A stretch of 64,000 bases of DNA from Tritrichomonas musculus (GCA_039105265.1 JAPFFF010000004.1:310001-374000); one strand, 5' to 3'; shown: positions 51,101 through 61,629, counted from the stretch's first letter. Program-made: numbers and translations. Notes: generated from the sequence alone by a model not told the origin.

Positions 51101-53545
51101 TTTGAATTCTGGATGATTTGCTATTGCTGAATAAATATTTGTATATTGAGACCAAAAGTTGGGTATTGTTAATCCGGAAGAAGCCATCCATGTAGCTAAT
51201 TCATTGAGGATAGTCACCCAAAGTTCTGGCATAGTTAATTCGATTGAAACTGAGAGTGGTGGATATGTTACAAACTTTTTGTATAAAATAAAGATTTCTT
51301 CTAAGAACATCTTCAATTGATGTGATTCTGGACGTGCCAAAGCACCCATAAGTTCGATATAACGCCCTCTATATTGCTTCTCGAATCGACTATAATTATC
51401 TCTCCATGTGAGAATAAGACTGTCAAAAATATTCTCAAAAATCTTTGAATTGCTTTGAGTCAATTTTGGTAGTGAACGGACAATATCACCACTTTTTTCA
51501 TTTATATCTTGAAGAAGATTGCATACGTTATATTTTGGTTTTGGAAGACATATATCGTCAAGCTTTAAGTAGGCATCTTGAAGGAAAAGAGCTTCAATTT
51601 CACGAGCTTTCTTTATTATATCGTTATCTTGATAAACAAGAAGGCATAACATTGCTTCATCAAATTTTGTTCTAAATTCAACCCAATCTTGAACTCCGAG
51701 AGCAAAATTTCCTGTTTTAACTTCATCCAAATTACTTTCTTTGGATAATGCAAAATTGAACGATTTGACAATTCCATATAAATAATTAAGTTTTTTCATT
51801 ATTTCCTCTTTTGGAAATGTAACTATCAAATTAGTTAATGTTTTACAATAATTAATGACCGTTAATGGATTTCTCTTTAAAGTGATCAATTTTTCGATGT
51901 ATGAAATAACTGATTTGTAAGCATTAGACTCTGTTCCTTCTCGATCATTGAGTGATGTATCAAAAATAACTTGTGACATTTGAGCTAAAACAGTATCGTC
52001 CGGAGAGTATAAAAGTGGAAATGTGAGAATTGCATATTTGGTTTCCTCAGGATTGGAAGTAGCGCCTAGAAGCATTGATTGAATATATTGGTAAAGTTCA
52101 TCATTAAATTCGACTAATGTATCAGGAATCCATTTTGAAAGTTCGCCAAGAACACGAACAAATATAATACGACCAGCTTTAGATTCAACAGGATCAGGCT
52201 CTTTGAATATGGCTCTACAAAGATCGACAACAGGGAGAAACTTTTTCTTTCCAATTTCAACATATATTTGAACAACAGCTTCAGTTTGATCAGGATTCTT
52301 ATATTTAGGAAGATGGTATTGAGGCGAAACTTTGAAAAGTGTTGGTGTTAAACCGTTTTCAATAATTGTCTTAAAATCAGCAAATTGGTTTTCATAATAT
52401 TGGTTACTTAAGCCCGTAATAGCATCTCTAATAATATGAAGCGTTTCAACGTCACCTTTTGTGGAGTTGACACATTTGAAAAGAAGATCAAAAAGTTGCT
52501 TTCCATGATCTTGAATGAAAAATTGCGGCCACATAACGGTTGCAACTCTTTGTAAAAATCTGAGACAGAATACTGTGTGCTTTGATTTACTAGACCATTT
52601 AACGACTGTATTCCAGATATCATTAATAAGTTTTCCAAATTCAGCGTTTTCCATTGCCTTTTGCTGATTAGAACACAATCTTGTAATAATCGAATCCATT
52701 GCTGAAAGAAACTTCATTCTGAGTACTCCTCTCTCGATTTTCTTAACATTTGTTGCAAATAAAGTAATGAACCCTATTGCTGCTTCAGCAAGCTCTGGAG
52801 TTTCAAGTGATAATTGAAGATCTTGAACACCATCAATAAGTGATGCGAAGTTTCTAAAATCATCATCTTTTTTACATGCTTTAAATGCATTCCAAAAATA
52901 TTCACTGATAGCTTTGCAATGCTTTGGTGATGCCGAAAGAGCACATAAAATTTTTCCTGCACTAGCTCTAACAGTATTGGGCAAACTATGATCAACGTAT
53001 TTAAAAATAACATTAATTAATCCAGTATCAATTTGTCCAATTTGACCATGATCATTATCGACGTTTTCTTTATTTTCAGAAGCTGATACCTCTGTTGCTG
53101 ACACAAGAAGAGATGATAAATATACAAAGGTTTCGCAATTTAATTGATCAAGAGGAGATAGTTTTTCTTCTTGAATAATTTGATCTGTATGAAGAGCACT
53201 TTTTGTTCGAGAAGAAGTATCAATGATTGATGAAAGAATCTGATCAGCATAATTAAATATATTAGCGAAAAGTTTTGGAAATAAAGGATCTGTTTGAAAC
53301 TGATTAAAAATATTTTCAATGGAGTTGCTCATCATTGTAACTTGCTCAGATGTATTTGTTCTTGAAAGTTGTAGACCTGAGTTCAATGCATTGGCAACTT
53401 GTTGTGATTTTGCAGAACGAACAGCTGATGAAATCGAATTATCAAGACTTGTTGGATCTTTGTTAGAAGCAAAACATAATTTTGCTGCAAGTGTAGCTGC
53501 CCACTGATCACAGAAATTGTCAATAAAACTTGTCATATCAGTCAT
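48197..53545 (-). CDS. Giant HEAT/armadillo-type protein, possibly Furry/Tao3/Mor2-like
   Basis: The 1782-residue chain is helical throughout, without membrane segments or catalytic motifs, and looks like a HEAT/ARM solenoid. The segment at about 265-450 (GVLRMKFLSAMDSIITRLC, WSSKSKHTVFCLRFLQRVA, then a long stretch before GRIIFVRVLGEL) has the order and spacing of the cell-morphogenesis N-terminal region of Furry, Tao3 and Mor2. These scaffolds support NDR-family kinases in cell polarity and cytokinesis. The match is by eye and partial. Furry proteins are usually longer (2300-3000). Importin-beta-like or other HEAT scaffolds are alternatives. It is the longest gene in the window and its frame is unbroken. 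No GC or codon anomaly was noticed. Confidence 0.5.
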   Translation of the reverse strand: MTDMTSFIDNFCDQWAATLAAKLCFASNKDPTSLDNSISSAVRSAKSQQVANALNSGLQLSRTNTSEQVTMMSNSIENIFNQFQTDPLFPKLFANIFNYADQILSSIIDTSSRTKSALHTDQIIQEEKLSPLDQLNCETFVYLSSLLVSATEVSASENKENVDNDHGQIGQIDTGLINVIFKYVDHSLPNTVRASAGKILCALSASPKHCKAISEYFWNAFKACKKDDDFRNFASLIDGVQDLQLSLETPELAEAAIGFITLFATNVKKIERGVLRMKFLSAMDSIITRLCSNQQKAMENAEFGKLINDIWNTVVKWSSKSKHTVFCLRFLQRVATVMWPQFFIQDHGKQLFDLLFKCVNSTKGDVETLHIIRDAITGLSNQYYENQFADFKTIIENGLTPTLFKVSPQYHLPKYKNPDQTEAVVQIYVEIGKKKFLPVVDLCRAIFKEPDPVESKAGRIIFVRVLGELSKWIPDTLVEFNDELYQYIQSMLLGATSNPEETKYAILTFPLLYSPDDTVLAQMSQVIFDTSLNDREGTESNAYKSVISYIEKLITLKRNPLTVINYCKTLTNLIVTFPKEEIMKKLNYLYGIVKSFNFALSKESNLDEVKTGNFALGVQDWVEFRTKFDEAMLCLLVYQDNDIIKKAREIEALFLQDAYLKLDDICLPKPKYNVCNLLQDINEKSGDIVRSLPKLTQSNSKIFENIFDSLILTWRDNYSRFEKQYRGRYIELMGALARPESHQLKMFLEEIFILYKKFVTYPPLSVSIELTMPELWVTILNELATWMASSGLTIPNFWSQYTNIYSAIANHPEFKTQLEKNPKLVEHMERYISATWRQNSLTNNDDPNSAAANAAPIGDQQYFITCQKALNIIILYVSQSPTHFSRILEPKKEAYQQFLEGLNQMLMFESKDKFPPSYLETYLKTLETVFTYSKFTDPEIIDNFMAWLEIVSSQGMQNEQNQKLIVQVLEIALSQNPVFITNYFKNSITSFGIYASQVILAISNVYSKEAANFDEKYPNGNAVVLATVLLHLKNTNALPRQAALKLMCILITKSKIFEKKVPTYLMMCLTSHSTAGYVTQSSHFVDYASQNVSSKLAMKVFQIFTSNFKKMLDFQEQLLLVLASFLKLFVIECPIKEAIPLLLKLTAQSDFTDAEISQSISTFWLKYFSFIKKEEVQEAAKIIVDFAASQKSLKSLETFAAINVLVFAFEMSEGEVINYLYEYLNIYDKKAPKHYDEFIQFVSKPSVDFTKVTPQAIIASNAMSQILLSIKSQEVFKEIVKPKLAPLMFFASINYDNDEFAITPFHPLLDAILTTALFRFAKKPSVFSSNLASLQAANLVMRASSLDQQYEIYVGTSSSKHIIPYDQTAIQTFTSLLCQSSSKFKSKFFEIVLANAFMITDNPRTVEPFLMLMALIDQLDTRDVFSLMLYSLCAFQSNRTDIVDSIIDIVKQRMLSEDLDSKTFAKEATSIIACFILFLSLKCRRTLSIHIIKIIADIAHRALQIEEKGAIAKELSGFLNKFGGEEYAASLFVRFIDESVSFGDPSVDDIIRCLSEIAQLIISDNSQVGDFNWCFILAFLMDGYRHFLAAMADRPIPKQIVSKEIFDFENKELQISDFAEFLNNNLVGLSYKQFVVEFFAHGLTSFKMNDLYRDNVAIMIIRYYLEFSKVNLNPNLYDNLVKISLLLAISCDENGKQEAAHLIKWLVNHSDHSINSQYLSYTEIKPKFVEGTLKPIGYFTPYKKTLVAPESLPSVKIFRSAQETQDVTNFLMEHLHSKLRKC

Positions 53546-54138
53546 TTTTTTAGTAATTAAGATAGATTTTAATTTGTGAAATTTATCAGAAAAAACAGTA
53601 CAATAATTTGAAAAAGTTACTTGTTACTTTTCTCAAAAATTGAATAATTTATTTATAACTATTGAATTAATATCGAGATTAAAAAACCTATTTATATATT
53701 AATATTTAAATTATAAAATTAATTTTTTAATTATTTCAATACTATTTTATTAGATACTTCGTATATATAAGTATAATTATTATATCAATTAAATAAAATT
53801 TATTGAATAATTGCTCTTGAATTGCAGCGTAGCTTTTTAAATTAATATTAACATACAAAAATGTTATTGGGTTTTTCTGCATATTTTCTCAAATTAATAT
53901 TATATCTTATGCAAAAAATGTTTTGAAAAAATAGGATTCAAAAGAAACTATAATATTTTTATTAAGATATAAAAGGAATAAGGTAGTATCATGTTTATTT
54001 AATAGAAATTTCATTGTACAGTTAGTTTCATGTCTTTTATGTGGGTAGCCAATTATGATAATAATTATTTATTGTGAAAAATTATTAGCAATAATGAAAA
54101 AGAACAAGTGAAGGAAAAGTTAAATAAAATAAAAATTT
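53546..54138. other. Intergenic region upstream of the giant HEAT gene
   Basis: AT-rich. Directly before the HEAT gene ATG the coding strand reads AAAATCTATCTTAATTAC, a loose relative of the AAAATCTTG motif. Nothing else was seen. Confidence 0.5.
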
Positions 54139-54816
54139 TTATGACCAATTTTTGAGATTTGTAGAAATCAAATTAATTACTTCATTTGCATCTTCTCTTT
54201 CTTCTTCAGGAAGAGATTTGGCGGCCTGAACACCATTTTCATATGCAATTTTTGCAATTTGAACAGCGGCATCTTTATTACCAAGAATTTCATAATGAAA
54301 TACAGAATAATTTAAAGCTATTCCTGTTCGTAAAGGATGTGCTGGGCCTAAAGAATTCATTGCTGCTTCATATGCTGTAACATAAGCTTGTTGAACTTGT
54401 GTGACTTGCATTCTCTTAATTTCTGCAAGATATCTGCAATAGTCTGCTTTCATTTTCAAAAACAGAATTCGAGCTGGTTCACTTGTTGGATTAACGATGA
54501 AGGCGTTATCGATACTGCTGATAAATTGATTGAGAAGTCCTGCGAGTTCTTCTTCAATTTTTGATTTAAAGCCTCGAAGGGCGATAACACGGTTAACTTT
54601 TCCTTTATTCTCTTCACGCTCTTCAACGACTTCTATGATTCTACGAGCACGACGAAGTTGATCAATACGTCCTTTTGTAACAACACTGACTGTAGCTTCA
54701 TCTTCTGGCGTTAATTTTATATCGCGGAGTGTAGCGAGCTTTGCGACTTCATTTGCGGCTTTTGTTTCAAGTCCTGCGGTGTGATAAACTCGAGCTAGAA
54801 ACGAATGTGTGTTCAT
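54139..54816 (-). CDS. 14-3-3 protein
   Basis: 14-3-3 proteins are dimeric adaptors that bind phosphoserine/threonine motifs. The 225-residue protein matches the nine-helix family. VVTKGRIDQLRRARRII contains the equivalents of Lys49 and Arg56 of the human zeta isoform. KMKADYCRYLAEI gives the Arg-Tyr pair (Arg127/Tyr128). LGPAHPLRTGIALNYSVFHYEI gives the Asn173 position. All phosphopeptide-binding residues are therefore present. The N-terminus is short (LARVYHTAGLETKAANEV), and the chain ends just after helix nine without the usual acidic tail. Much of the sequence between is divergent, for example the usual NLLSVAYKN block reads TVSVVTKGR. It can probably still bind phosphoproteins. Confidence 0.9.
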   Translation of the reverse strand: MNTHSFLARVYHTAGLETKAANEVAKLATLRDIKLTPEDEATVSVVTKGRIDQLRRARRIIEVVEEREENKGKVNRVIALRGFKSKIEEELAGLLNQFISSIDNAFIVNPTSEPARILFLKMKADYCRYLAEIKRMQVTQVQQAYVTAYEAAMNSLGPAHPLRTGIALNYSVFHYEILGNKDAAVQIAKIAYENGVQAAKSLPEEEREDANEVINLISTNLKNWS

Positions 54817-55857
54817 ATAATTAATAACTGCTATCTGACACTTTTGTGAAGATAACGATGAATTATTAAATATAAAATGTTTTAACGAGCATAATAGAAT
54901 TGAGAATTCTTAATTTATTAATAAATAATACATCTATGATTTATATTGAAAAAATAGAAGAAAGTATCAGTGACCAATCAAAATTTTGAATACGTTATTT
55001 GGTTAATTTATATTTTATTCCATTTATTAACCATTAGATTTGATAAACGTTCAAATTAGAATTTCAATTAGATGGAGATTGTAATAATTTAAAAGCACAA
55101 AAATAATGATTTTCAAATCAGTTTGACTTTGGATGTCACATGAATTGTTTAAAGCATAATTTTTGGTATTATTTTTATATTTTAACAAAAAAATTGATAA
55201 TATAAATGTTTTAAATTATTGTAGGCTATAATATTATATTGATTTTACAATACTTTTAATCATTGAAAGCATAATCAATTTTTATTAGGAAGTATGCATA
55301 AATATGAATTTGATTTAATTGAGTATTTGGCCAATTCTAAAAGTTGTATTTTTAAATTGTAACTTTATCATAATTATTAAAAAAAATAAATACGAATTAA
55401 TGATTTCAAATATTTATGAAAGTTAATATAATAAACTAATTGAATTTTTTTTCAATTTTATCATATTTTGAAGTATTTAATCATGATAACAATTTACATT
55501 TTATATCTTTAAAATGCAATATGAAAAAATCAAAATTTCCTCATATATTAGCACGTTTAACTTCGGAGTGCGATCTTCATTCAAATTATTTTAATTATAG
55601 AAAAAAAATTGATTTCATTGAAATGCTCAGAATTATCTTTTCATTTTTTGATAAAAATTGTTTCAATTTTTTTTTTCAATTAAATTATCGATGTATATAT
55701 TTGTAATAGAGATTGCATTCAATATCATAACTCTAGCAATTTACAGCAGGCTTGCTTGAAAAAATTTTATAAATTTAATTTTTTATGTAATTTAATTTTT
55801 GAAAACATTATTTCTCCAATTTGATATCACTCGACATTGATTCCTTCCGTTTAAAAA
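54817..55857. other. Divergent intergenic region, 1 kb, no gene
   Basis: This is the promoter region shared by 14-3-3 and the Rab gene. A TCACTCGACATT initiator-like sequence lies about 28 bases before the Rab ATG. A short frame at 55440-55706 begins with TTG and has the composition of noise. Confidence 0.5.
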
Positions 55858-56619
55858 ATGGCGTATCAGCAATCAAATGCACCATTGTTCTCCTATTCAA
55901 ATTCAGCATCTAAAACAGGTGTAGGCAATGAACAATCATTGCAGCAATCATATACAATAAGAATTGTGACATGTGGGCAGCCATTAGTAGGAAAAACATC
56001 ATTGTTAAAAAGATTAACAAAAAAATCATTTAATCCAAATGAGCCATCAACGATTGGATCAGAATACATACATTTTGATTATTCAATCCCAGAAGGGAAT
56101 CAAAAATTGCATTTGCAAATATGGGATACTGCGGGTGAAGAGAAATATCGATCCCTTGCACCTCTCTACTTTCGAAATTCGAATGGCGCTTTATTAGTTT
56201 ATGATCAAACTTCAAGAAATACTTTTGACTCATTGAATGATTGGGTAGAAATATATAAAGATTCAAATGGTGATGATGCTTTATTTTTTGTGATTGCAAA
56301 TAAATCTGACCTAGTTGAAGAAGAAAGCCATACTCGAAAAGTACAATTTAATTTTACTCAAACTGGCAATATAAATGATAACAGAAAAAATTCATTAAAT
56401 CAGGATTCTTTTTTAGACGAAGCTTTTAATTGGGCGCAAAGTCGAGGATATCCATTTTTTGAAACATCAGCTAAAACAGGAGAAGGTATAGAAAATTTAC
56501 TTTCTGCCATAGCTAAATCATTTATAGAAAAAATGGAAAATTCACAAAAAAAGCATTTCTGTCGAAATAAATTTATTTCTTTAAATAATGATAAGGATCA
56601 AGGAAAATGCTCTTGCTAA
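55858..56619 (+). CDS. Rab-family small GTPase with an internal insertion
   Basis: Rab GTPases direct vesicle budding, transport and fusion. The 253-residue protein has all nucleotide-binding motifs. These are the P-loop GQPLVGKTS (about 37-45), an effector-region threonine in PSTIGSEYIHFDY, the switch II motif WDTAGEEKYRSLAPLYF, ANKSDLV and the ETSAK motif. It ends in CSC, a CXC-type double geranylgeranylation signal. Two features depart from typical Rabs (about 205): a 27-residue N-terminal extension and an insertion of about 35 polar residues after NKSD (VQFNFTQTGNINDNRKN...). The effector loop PSTIGSEYIHF resembles Rab5/Rab21/Rab22-type proteins, but no subfamily is certain. The GTPase machinery looks active, with the switch II glutamine replaced by Glu (DTAGEEKY), so intrinsic hydrolysis may differ. 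Confidence 0.88.
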   Translation: MAYQQSNAPLFSYSNSASKTGVGNEQSLQQSYTIRIVTCGQPLVGKTSLLKRLTKKSFNPNEPSTIGSEYIHFDYSIPEGNQKLHLQIWDTAGEEKYRSLAPLYFRNSNGALLVYDQTSRNTFDSLNDWVEIYKDSNGDDALFFVIANKSDLVEEESHTRKVQFNFTQTGNINDNRKNSLNQDSFLDEAFNWAQSRGYPFFETSAKTGEGIENLLSAIAKSFIEKMENSQKKHFCRNKFISLNNDKDQGKCSC

Positions 56620-56824
56620 CAAAGCATGTGACTCTTTATTCTATGAAGATTTGCATTTTTGTTTATAATAAATTAGTTTAGAATGTTCTTGCTTGTTTTT
56701 TAAAATTTCATTATAAAAATATTGATTCATATTCTATGAGTTTATTTAAATAATAATTGTGAGTTTATTGAATATTCAATAACGCTTTTTATATAACAAT
56801 TCTAAAAACAAAAAATTACCACAG

Positions 56825-58924
56825 TTAAAGTTCGTTGTATGGCTTGTTTTCATTTTCTTTCTTGATTTTCTTGAGTATTGAATGAACTTCTTTCTTAAGT
56901 GGAATAAATTTCTTTTTTAGTAACTCTCGTTTTTCTTCAATATCTTTTGAGATAACGGAATCAATATTCTCTCCAATTGCAGAAACCCATTTTTCTGTTT
57001 GTTCAACTGTTCTCAGAAGATCATCTTGAAGTGTTGAATTAACTTTTCCGATGCCCAATGATTCATCAAGCAATTTCTTTGCTTTATTGATCGATTTCTT
57101 AATCTTTTGAAGCATCAAGCGTCTTTTTGTATGTTCTGTTCCTCTTTGTACTATTTCAGCCGTCTTATTTATAATTTCACTAAGTTTCTTTTGGTATGTT
57201 TCAATTGATAATTTTATTTCTTCTGAAATTGATATGTTTTCAAGCCAATCAAGCGCCTCTTTTGTAGTATTTCTAATTATTTCGATTTCTTCCTGAGTTA
57301 TGTTTTGTGCAACTTTTATAAAGTTTTGAAGTTTAAATATTTCTTCTTCAAATCTGCTGGCAGCAGCTTCTTTATTACGGCGTTGTTCTTGTAAATTTAA
57401 TAAGTCTGAAATGCGATCGCCTGATTTAATTAGTTCATCTGTTGACACTTCCCATCCAATATTTGAATATATGAAATCTAAATTAACGTTTTGATCTGAT
57501 ACTGATGCCCCTAAAGGAATTGGCATTAGAAAATAATTATGGATAAAGGATAATTCAATATTTGTTGGTTCTGTCAGATTATTTATTGAAAACTGCATGT
57601 ATGGCGCAAGATTAGAACCATCGGCAATAATAAACTGTTGTCCTGGAGTTACAGATACTTGAACAATTGGGCTTGAATCTTCGCTATCTCCCTGATTAAA
57701 TATTTTATATATCTTATGCTCAGTTTGCAAAGTAACAGGCTGAGTAAGCATAAATGATTTATTAACAGGTTTAACAATAAATTGTTGGGATCTTTCTGCT
57801 CCAATATATCCTGCACCAATTGCAAATACAGAATTGGCATTTAGAGTATGACTTAATTTTGATACGTTAAAAGCACTTTTAGCTTTTTCTTCTACAAATT
57901 GAATATGTGAACATCCACCAATCATTTCAACTGTAATCTGAGTATTATTTGGGCTTATGCCTGCCTGCATTAGTGCCTTATTGATAAGATCTCCAAGTGC
58001 ATTTGCCGTTTCATTTCCAGCTTCGTTTAATTCTTTTCGTGTAATGGTTATGATCTTCTCATCAACTTCATCATCGTCTTCTTCGAATTTCAAATCGACA
58101 GATGGGTGATTTGTAAGCATTTCTTTGACCATCGATATATCATCTAGAAAATTGAATCGAGTTTTAAGATTATTCATATTAACGTGATTTGTCTTTGCAA
58201 TGTTTTCAGCAAGTTTGTAATCAATATTCATTCCTCCTATTGATTCATTGCATTGAACTGCAAGTTGGGTAATATTTGTCGTTCCTGTGGAATTATCAAA
58301 GTTAAAGATTGATACTCTTGTGCCTTTGGCGCCAACGTCAACAAAAGCAACAATTTTATCTTTTTCACCTTTGTATCTTTCAAGACCATAAACATATGCT
58401 GGCGCAGTCGTTGAATCTATGAATTGAACTACTTCAAGTTTTAATATTGATAAAGCTGCATAGAGAAAGCTCTTTTCACGCGGACTCATTTTTGGTGGAA
58501 TTGAAACAACTATTTGAACAGTGTCGTTAATTTTTTCTGCTTTTAATATTGATTGAACGAATGATTTTAGAGAAAGTGCAGCAATTTCATAGCCACGCAA
58601 GTTATAGTATGTGTTATCATTTAAAACTGGAAGACCTCTTAAGCATAGTCTGGGGAATCGAAGACATTGCTCACGTGCAACATCACCAAATGCCCATTCA
58701 AATTCATTTGATGTCGATTGATTCCATGTATTAACAGAATCGTAATTTGAAGAACGCGTCCTGTTCCAAAATGCGAAGTAATTAGGTGTCAACCTTTTGG
58801 AATTCGAGTTTATAGCGAAATGAAGTGGTTTATCTTTTGAAAGTATTGATGCCTTTAAATAATTATATCCAAAATCAATGCCCATTATTGAAGATGAGCA
58901 GAGTGTAATGAATGTAAAAAGCAT
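56825..58924 (-). CDS. ER Hsp70-superfamily chaperone, GRP170/HYOU1-like
   Basis: GRP170 (HYOU1, yeast Lhs1) is an atypical ER Hsp70 that acts as nucleotide exchange factor for BiP and holds unfolded proteins. The codon at 58969 is TTG, so I begin at ATG 58924, giving 699 residues and a signal peptide MLFTFITLCSSSIMGIDFG. The ATPase domain has modified phosphate loops: GIDFGYNYLKASI for the usual GIDLGTT, and VDVGAKGTRVSIF for DLGGGT. EMIGGCSHIQFVEEKAKSAF and SVFAIGAGYIGAE complete it. A beta domain and long charged helical domain follow. The C-terminus PYNEL resembles the NDEL retention signal of HYOU1. It is shorter than human HYOU1 (999). With UGGT it indicates a complete ER folding system. 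Confidence 0.85.
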   Translation of the reverse strand: MLFTFITLCSSSIMGIDFGYNYLKASILSKDKPLHFAINSNSKRLTPNYFAFWNRTRSSNYDSVNTWNQSTSNEFEWAFGDVAREQCLRFPRLCLRGLPVLNDNTYYNLRGYEIAALSLKSFVQSILKAEKINDTVQIVVSIPPKMSPREKSFLYAALSILKLEVVQFIDSTTAPAYVYGLERYKGEKDKIVAFVDVGAKGTRVSIFNFDNSTGTTNITQLAVQCNESIGGMNIDYKLAENIAKTNHVNMNNLKTRFNFLDDISMVKEMLTNHPSVDLKFEEDDDEVDEKIITITRKELNEAGNETANALGDLINKALMQAGISPNNTQITVEMIGGCSHIQFVEEKAKSAFNVSKLSHTLNANSVFAIGAGYIGAERSQQFIVKPVNKSFMLTQPVTLQTEHKIYKIFNQGDSEDSSPIVQVSVTPGQQFIIADGSNLAPYMQFSINNLTEPTNIELSFIHNYFLMPIPLGASVSDQNVNLDFIYSNIGWEVSTDELIKSGDRISDLLNLQEQRRNKEAAASRFEEEIFKLQNFIKVAQNITQEEIEIIRNTTKEALDWLENISISEEIKLSIETYQKKLSEIINKTAEIVQRGTEHTKRRLMLQKIKKSINKAKKLLDESLGIGKVNSTLQDDLLRTVEQTEKWVSAIGENIDSVISKDIEEKRELLKKKFIPLKKEVHSILKKIKKENENKPYNEL

Positions 58925-60038
58925 TATTTGATGTGATATACAATAATTATTTGGCCGAACAATAATCAATTGAAAATTATTTGGCCGGCCAGTAAGCTAA
59001 ATTGCTATGAAAATGCAATTGTTGTAAATATTTCTTTATTGCTTTCAAATAATCTCATTTTCAATAACTTTAGTTGATAAGATTTTGAAATAAAAGATTT
59101 ATGTGAATTGAAAATTCTGACCAAATATTCTCACAAATTTACTAATAACACATCAACAAATTGCTTCTAATTTTCTCTGAAATCTTGGTGAAAAACTTTT
59201 AATTCTTCGGCTGATCGACCAAACTCTTGTGAACGATCATCAGAATCAAATGTTGGTGTTACAACAGTTAATGGCTTAATTTTCTGATTTGCAATTAAAT
59301 TATCTAATATATTGGTTAAATAACTGCTTGAATTCAAAAAGAAACCTTCTGACGTCATTGCCCACCCATACATCAAATAAAGGATATTGTAACGTTTTTA
59401 AGGATGATCATTATACCCATAAGGAAGAATCACTTGTTTCTCAATGTATGATCATGGCTTTGATGTTCAATATCTTAAAGTTGATGATGAGAGAATAAAA
59501 TCTGTGGTTTTATATCTGCTTGCATCATAAGCAAATAAATAAAATCTCAAATTTTTTATTCAAAATTTCAGAATAAATAGGGGGTGTAACGATAGAAAAT
59601 TTTCAATAAATTGAGATAAAAAATCAAATATCTATAGGATTTCCTTGAAAAGCATATCGTTAAAATGCGCACTAAAAACCATAAATAAAAAATAAATTCA
59701 ACTGATCAAAAGTCTACCAGAAGAAAGGTATGGAAACTCTTTTCCCTCTTACAGATTTAATTTTAATTGATATATTATTTTAATTATATAGTATATATGA
59801 TAAAAACATAATAATAATAATAAATTTATTGAATAAATATTAAGATATAAATAAATATTTTATTGAAAGGTTTATATCAATTTTATTTAAATATTTCATA
59901 TCATATGTAATATAAAAAATTTTTAAAAATTGTATTTTATATATATATATATATATATAATTAAACAGTTAAATTAATATTTTTTTAGATATTTTAGTTA
60001 TTAGTAATTAGAAAATTTAGTAATTCAAAGCATTTAAA
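58925..60038. other. Intergenic region with an esterase remnant
   Basis: Besides the remnant at 59167-59450 the DNA is AT-rich. A (AT)n dinucleotide tract lies at 59939-59959. The rest is unremarkable. Confidence 0.6.
59167..59450 (-). pseudogene. Remnant of a bacterial-type CE1/feruloyl-esterase-like gene
   Basis: Read on the minus strand, this stretch gives QVILPYGYNDHP, then RYNILYLMYGWAMTSEGFF, then LTNILDNLIANQKIKPLTVV and SQEFGRSAEELKVFHQDF. This is the N-terminal half of the PF00756/CE1 esterase fold, where relatives read VYLPYGY, YNVLYLxHG, LDNLIAxGxIxPxIVVTP and FHxxFxxDLIP. Such esterases remove feruloyl or acyl groups from plant xylan and are typical of gut and rumen bacteria. Here a stop (TAA) interrupts after NDHP and another follows QDFREN. 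The catalytic GxSxG half is missing, and there is no plausible start. It is a gene fossil, probably from a bacterial gene acquired by transfer into a gut-associated ancestor; origin is inferred. Confidence 0.6.
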
Positions 60039-61629
60039 TTATTCTTCAGCTTCCTCTTCTTCGTTTAAAAGAGTATCTATTTGGTTGATTTCATATCTTA
60101 ATTGAAATTCGTCATCTTCATCTGCATCAGGATCATCACCTTCATTTATTGCTGTTGAAGATTGTGACTCTTTAAAGTTGGTAATTTCACGAGAGATAAT
60201 TCTTCTTCCAAAATGAAAATGTTTACCTGCGCATTTTAAACGGAGGGAACCTTTACTAATAGTTTCCAGAAATGAATTAAGCAGTATAATAAAAATGTCC
60301 GCATCTCCATTATCTTCGCAATAAGATGACAATTGAAACAATTATTCTATGATATCCTTTGGAGTATATTCAAATGGAATATCAAGAACGTGTTTTTGTG
60401 GATCAAAATGAATTCCTCCAACAGAAAATCTTGTTTTTTTTTTACTGGAATTAAGTCCATTTTTCGATTGAATATCCATTACAATATTGCTTCTCACAAA
60501 GGAATTAATTGTATTATCTAGAGTATCAACACCTTTGGTCATTCCGCGAAGCAAGCCATGATAATGTTCTTGTAACATCGTTCCGAATTCAGCAAATTTG
60601 AATATACCGTTGGAATCTTTAAATTCTTTCCAAATCAAAGCAATAGTCGAAAAAGCTCTTTTGATAGCAATTTGTGGCATAATTTCCATTTTCTTTTTTG
60701 TTTCAAGTTGTATTTGATAAAACTTTCTGAAGCCATATAATGCACATTCCAATAAAAATAATCTCAACTTTTTTCCAGCTAAACTATTGTTAGTTGCTTC
60801 ATTCAAGCATATTATTGGAATTAAATAAAATGCAAAGTCATAATTTCCACATTTCAAAACGCCCAAAAATACTTGAAAATTGAAAATTTCGACAGGAAAA
60901 GTATCCTGTAATTTTGATAACGATGATGTATCCATAATTGCAGCATTTTGAAACAAAACAGTTTCTAGACATTCAACAAATACTTCCATTTCATTAAGTT
61001 CTAATGATCCTATAATTATTTGGGGTCTTCGATTTTTCAGGAAATGTATCATATCTGTTAATATTAACCATTTTTTCTGTTTAAGCATATCAATTTTTAA
61101 TTGATCTATGAATTCAGATAATCCTTCTATTCCATTATCATTAAAATATCTGAATATTATTTCAAATTCATCTTCAAATTCACCATTATAACCATTATCA
61201 CCATCTACAGCCTTATATTGCAAATCAACAAATGGATGATCTATGAATGTTTGAACAATTTTTTCATTAATTATCTCAAGAATATCTTTCCCAACTTTTC
61301 CATTTTGGTGTGTTAAAGCTTTATCCGGAAACGGTTTTTCAGATATATTTGTTGGTATTAATAACATGAGAAATATGTTCTTGATTAAATCATTAACTTT
61401 TCGAAAAAGAGCAATTTCAATTGGATCGATGCTTAAAACTGCTTTAACTTTTTCACCTTCTTGTATTTTATCGGCCAATCGCAATCAAATCACTTCACTC
61501 ATGTTTCCATCATTAACAATTTCATTTTTTAATATATTTATTTCTTTTTCACGTCGATTTTTCAAAGTTTTAACACACGGAGCAGGAAGAAAATAGCGAT
61601 AATCGTCATATGGATTTGGTCCATATTTA

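Noticed and set aside
55440-55706. 88-codon frame upstream of the Rab gene
   Set aside because: It starts with TTG, is rich in Phe, Ile, Asn and Lys as random AT-rich DNA would be, and matches nothing.
58925-58969. Longer N-terminus for the GRP170-like protein
   Set aside because: The first codon is TTG. The ATG at 58924 gives a proper signal peptide. The same reasoning moved the starts of the genes at 10308, 28330 and 30063.
59939-59959. (AT)n tract as an origin or regulatory site
   Set aside because: Simple dinucleotide repeats are common in this AT-rich DNA and nothing ties this one to a function.
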